In this document: positions 61,299 to 64,000 of the stretch, in pieces
Layout: every line of letters starts with the position of its first letter
Numbering within the stretch: the first letter of the stretch is position 1
NCBI GenBank assembly: GCA_041654095.1
Contig: JBAZED010000003.1
Span: 27,963-91,962, forward strand
Length of the DNA: 64,000 nucleotides
Direction: 5' to 3'
DNA from: UBA1424 sp041654095
Lineage (GTDB): Bacteria > Bacillota_I > Bacilli_A > RFN20 > CAG-826
Notes under the pieces: model-generated
What the model was told of the DNA's origin: nothing
Databases searched by the model: none
The model's input: the letters and a program-made list of their open reading frames with translations, nothing else
Translations under genes and position numbers: made by a program

Positions 61299-62666
61299 AT
61301 GATTGAAGAAATTGTCAAAAGTCAGCGCGCCTATTTTTTTGAAGGTCACACGCGGACATTGTCGTTCCGCCGAGAAGCATTGTTAAAACTGCGGAGAGTG
61401 CTGCTTTCGATGAGCGGCGAAATCTACGAGGCTTTCAAACTCGACTACAACAAATGCGAGTTTGATGTCATTTCCACCGAGTATTCGCTCGTCATACAGG
61501 AAATTGATTTTATGCTTAAGCATTTGAAGCGCTTTATGAAGCCAAAAAGAGTTCCGACAAGCCTCGTCAACGTCATATCCAGCGGTCGAATAATGAAGGA
61601 ACCCTATGGTGTTACCTTAGTAATGTCACCATGGAATTATCCTTTGCAGCTCTCGATGGTCCCCGTCGTCGCATCCTTGGCCGCCGGTAATACCGTCGTT
61701 TTAAAACCTTCCAAATATGCCTGGAATATCTCGCTCGTCTTACAAAAGATCGCCAGCAATTTTGATCAGCGCCTCTTTGCCGTCGTCATCGGAGGGCGAG
61801 AAGAAAACCAAGCGCTTCTCAATCAAAAATTTGATTTCATTTTCTTCACCGGCGGCGATGATGTCGGACGCGTCGTCTTAGAAAAAGCCAGTGTACACCT
61901 AACGCCGGTCATTCTCGAATTAGGTGGTAAATCGCCATGTGTCGTCGCAAGCGACGCCGATATCGATTTGGCCGCCAAACGCATAACGTGGGGCAAGTAT
62001 CTCAATGCCGGCCAAACATGCGTTGCGCCCGACCATATTTATGTGCACGATTCCGTAAAAGACGAATTCATTTCAAAGGTAATCGAATACATTCAAGCCT
62101 TCTACTACCGGAACGGCAATATCAGCGATGATTTTCCGAGCATCATCAATGATAAGCACGTCGAGAGGCTAAGCGGTTTGATCAATAGGGACAAAGTCGT
62201 TGTCGGCGGCCATATCGATTTGAAACGGCGCTTAATCGAACCGACGATCATGGATAACGTCACTTACGATGATGCGATCATGAAAGAGGAAATCTTCGGT
62301 CCGATCATGCCGATCTTGCCGTTTAAAAACATCGATGATCTCCTCGAAATCTTCAAGACCCAAGAAAAGCCGTTGTCTTTCTATTTATTCACCAAAAACC
62401 AAAAAGAAGCCAAACGCATTATGGATCTGGTTAGTTATGGAGGCGGCTGTGTCAATGATACAATCATGCATTTGACCAACGACAAGCTCCCCTTTGGAGG
62501 CGTCGGCAGAAGCGGTATGGGCAGCTATCATGGCTATCAGTCTTTCGCGGCTTTCACACACGAAAAGAGCGTTTTGAAAAAGAGCAAAATCGAGTTGCAA
62601 CTCAAATATCCTCCTTACACCGAGCAGAAAAAATCCTTCATCAAGTGGTTTTTCAAAATTAAATAA
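61299..62666 (+). CDS. Aldehyde dehydrogenase, class 3-like
   Basis: 455 residues from ATG 61299 (AGAGGA upstream); two earlier in-frame ATGs lack one. NAD(P) site FTGGDDVGR near 183, general base Glu207 (ELGGKS) and catalytic Cys241 (GQTC). The short N-terminus and hydrophobic-basic C-terminus (KKSFIKWFFKIK) fit class 3 enzymes of fatty aldehyde oxidation, perhaps membrane-linked. Oxidises medium- or long-chain aldehydes; substrate not settled. Confidence 0.9.
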   Translation: MIEEIVKSQRAYFFEGHTRTLSFRREALLKLRRVLLSMSGEIYEAFKLDYNKCEFDVISTEYSLVIQEIDFMLKHLKRFMKPKRVPTSLVNVISSGRIMKEPYGVTLVMSPWNYPLQLSMVPVVASLAAGNTVVLKPSKYAWNISLVLQKIASNFDQRLFAVVIGGREENQALLNQKFDFIFFTGGDDVGRVVLEKASVHLTPVILELGGKSPCVVASDADIDLAAKRITWGKYLNAGQTCVAPDHIYVHDSVKDEFISKVIEYIQAFYYRNGNISDDFPSIINDKHVERLSGLINRDKVVVGGHIDLKRRLIEPTIMDNVTYDDAIMKEEIFGPIMPILPFKNIDDLLEIFKTQEKPLSFYLFTKNQKEAKRIMDLVSYGGGCVNDTIMHLTNDKLPFGGVGRSGMGSYHGYQSFAAFTHEKSVLKKSKIELQLKYPPYTEQKKSFIKWFFKIK

Positions 62667-62741
62667 ATATAGAATTTCCCATTAATTTTTTAGCGAATTC
62701 GATTATTTCCCGCAATATTGATACCAAAATGCAATTACATA

Positions 62742-62768
62742 TTGTCTTTTGTGTCACGGTGCTATACT
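62742..62768 (+). promoter_or_regulatory. Promoter of lipoprotein gene
   Basis: TTGTCT (62742-62747), 15-base spacer, TGC-TATACT (62763-62768). Spacing short but extended -10 compensates. Confidence 0.5.
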
Positions 62769-62787
62769 AAAAAATGGAGGTGTTCAT

Positions 62788-63795
62788 ATGAACAAATTCA
62801 ATAAGCTTCTAATGTCGACTCTCTCGTTGTTTGCTTTAACGGTTATGACCTCCTGCGATGGAGCGGGCATCACGATTGATGATGCTGTCGCCAATCAAAG
62901 AGTCGTGGATGCGATGGAGCAGATGATGACCACTCAGATCGATTCGTTTGAAATCGATGTCACGGCCGATGCCGAATATCTCGGCAGATTCTTCGATGGA
63001 CAATCAGTTGAAAATGGCCGAAATGAACTAGATGCCAACGGTGAAGTTCACGTCAAAGTAAACGATCTATTTGGCGATGATGCCATAGGTAGTGTCGAAG
63101 CCTCTGCCACTGTTTACGCAAAAGAAGGCCAGACGGTCTTAATCGATTCTGAACTCGAAGCCGCACTCTACCTCAGCGAAGGATGGGTCTATGCCGATAT
63201 TACCAATGCGACGGCTTTCATCACCGCGATAGGTCAGACTCCTCCCCCGGTAACAACGGTAAAGAAACAAGTTGGCAACTTGGCCACGGCTCTCGGATTT
63301 GATCCCGAAGCCCCAATTGATCTTCCGATAGAGCTCGAGGATGCCCTCCCGTACTTAAACGAACTTCAAGACATCAAGGCAACAGAAAAAGATGGTGAAT
63401 TATCTGTGGTTTACACGATTACGGTCAATGATATCGTGAACGTGGCGATGAAGGTCGCTGCAGACTCTGGCCAATTCGATCCAACGCAGATGACATCCGA
63501 AGATATCGAAGGAATTCGCTCAACATTTTATACTCGGATTTCGAGCGTTGTCTCGATCGCCGAGGCTAAGATTACGCTCGGCGTCGGTGCGGATGGATTC
63601 CTCAGCAAGCTCTACGCCGATCTTGATATCGCTGTCACTATTGCCAAAGAAGGCGAAGGGCAAGGCCACGAACTTCATGAACTCGATGCCTCGTTTCATA
63701 TCGACATCAGCAACGTGAATCAGGTCGTCGATGTCGTCCTTCCTGATAATCTCGCTCAATACACCGAGATTCACGAAGATCAACCAACCGTCTAA
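62788..63795 (+). CDS. Predicted lipoprotein of unknown function
   Basis: 335 residues from ATG 62788 (GGAGG seven bases upstream). Signal peptide with lipobox MTSC and Cys23. The mature part is acidic and Asp/Glu/Ala rich, with mixed alpha/beta pattern (DSFEIDVTADAEYL, LSVVYTITVND) like LolA- or LppX-type lipid-binding domains, but no family can be named. A strong terminator follows. Confidence 0.78.
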   Translation: MNKFNKLLMSTLSLFALTVMTSCDGAGITIDDAVANQRVVDAMEQMMTTQIDSFEIDVTADAEYLGRFFDGQSVENGRNELDANGEVHVKVNDLFGDDAIGSVEASATVYAKEGQTVLIDSELEAALYLSEGWVYADITNATAFITAIGQTPPPVTTVKKQVGNLATALGFDPEAPIDLPIELEDALPYLNELQDIKATEKDGELSVVYTITVNDIVNVAMKVAADSGQFDPTQMTSEDIEGIRSTFYTRISSVVSIAEAKITLGVGADGFLSKLYADLDIAVTIAKEGEGQGHELHELDASFHIDISNVNQVVDVVLPDNLAQYTEIHEDQPTV

Positions 63796-63812
63796 TCTCA
63801 AATCAAAAACGG

Positions 63813-63843
63813 GACCGCTCGCCGCTATCAGCGGTCTTTTTTT
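63813..63843 (+). terminator. Intrinsic terminator of lipoprotein gene
   Basis: GACCGCT, 10-base loop, AGCGGTC (63813-63836), then seven T. Confidence 0.9.
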
Positions 63844-63959
63844 ATTGCCGGTTTTGTTTTGCCGTAACACAACCCTTTTCCAAAACTAAGTGATGTAATG
63901 GGGGGTAGGCACTGACCATCGCCATAAATCATTTTCATCTTTTTCTTTAGAAGAGATAC

Positions 63960-64000
63960 TGATACAATACAGGAAGGAGTAATTCGGTCAGTTAACCGAA
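63960..64000 (+). promoter_or_regulatory. Promoter-like element and hairpin at the right edge
   Basis: TGA-TACAAT (63960-63968) is an extended -10, followed by GGAAGGAG at 63972-63979, and then TTCGGT, 6 bases, ACCGAA (63983-64000). No start codon follows before the edge; the element may begin an mRNA leader or an RNA gene that lies beyond the window. Bases 63844-63959 hold nothing recognisable. Confidence 0.4.

Noticed and set aside
1..64000. CRISPR arrays, insertion sequences, prophage blocks, tRNA or rRNA genes
   Set aside because: No regularly spaced repeats, transposase motifs, integrase, or conserved RNA gene signatures were noticed; the single phage-type gene has no phage neighbours.

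Overview
The window reads as chromosome of a low-to-mid G+C Gram-positive anaerobe close to the Mollicutes/Bacilli border (Tenericutes-like). Evidence: Bacillus-type order of ribosomal and RNA polymerase genes; type Z (zinc) S14 and zinc-type L33 and L36; no L30 gene in the spc operon; lipoprotein signal peptides; an Asn at the key rifampicin position of RpoB, as I recall for natural Mollicutes; and an NAD-linked [FeFe] hydrogenase. TGA acts as a stop (secY, adk, preT, tgt), so this is not a UGA-Trp mycoplasma. Nearly every gene up to about 57 kb lies on the minus strand, so transcription runs from right to left.

Layout from left to right. (1) 1-1008: RDD-type membrane protein cut by the window edge. 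(2) 1177-5454: str operon rpsL-rpsG-fusA-tuf. (3) 5594-10321: three tandem M6-type metalloprotease lipoproteins with their own strong promoter, placed between rpoC and rpsL where most relatives have nothing or one small L7Ae-like gene. (4) 10502-20466: rplK-rplA-rplJ-rplL-rpoB-rpoC with a candidate L1-binding leader, an L10 leader and a strong hairpin before rpoB. (5) 20710-22839: a ZntA/CadA-like metal ATPase inserted between nusG and rplK. (6) 22944-28176: nusG, secE, rpmG, a divergent SigH-like sigma factor, rlmB, mgtC, cysS and a HAD phosphatase. (7) 28235-32381: three-subunit [FeFe] hydrogenase (HydA/B/C or HndD/C/A type). (8) 32538-35022: PreA/PreT-like dihydropyrimidine dehydrogenase. 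(9) 35136-50041: complete S10-spc-alpha operon including secY, adk, map, infA, rpmJ and rpoA. (10) 50319-53739: queuosine salvage queT-tgt-queA-queH. (11) 53788-56950: prs, a kinase-like orphan, a GT4 glycosyltransferase and a GtrA protein. (12) 57066-64000: mixed-strand accessory genes: EIIC-like transporter, UPF0316 protein, ECF S-component plus glyA, a phage-type small protein, an aldehyde dehydrogenase and a lipoprotein.

Functionally most of the window is the transcription/translation core. The accessory pieces point to a fermentative anaerobe that disposes of NADH and ferredoxin electrons as H2, salvages a queuosine precursor, imports a vitamin and displays proteases on its surface. Seven of the promoters found carry an extended -10 of the form TGC-TAnnnT, apparently a house style. 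No CRISPR array, insertion sequence, tRNA or rRNA gene was seen. No single undescribed system stands out; the best leads are the M6 cluster inside the rpoBC-str junction, the phage-type protein at 60695-61177, the long low-complexity tails on several ribosomal proteins and the structured leaders. Family calls rest on motif recognition by eye.
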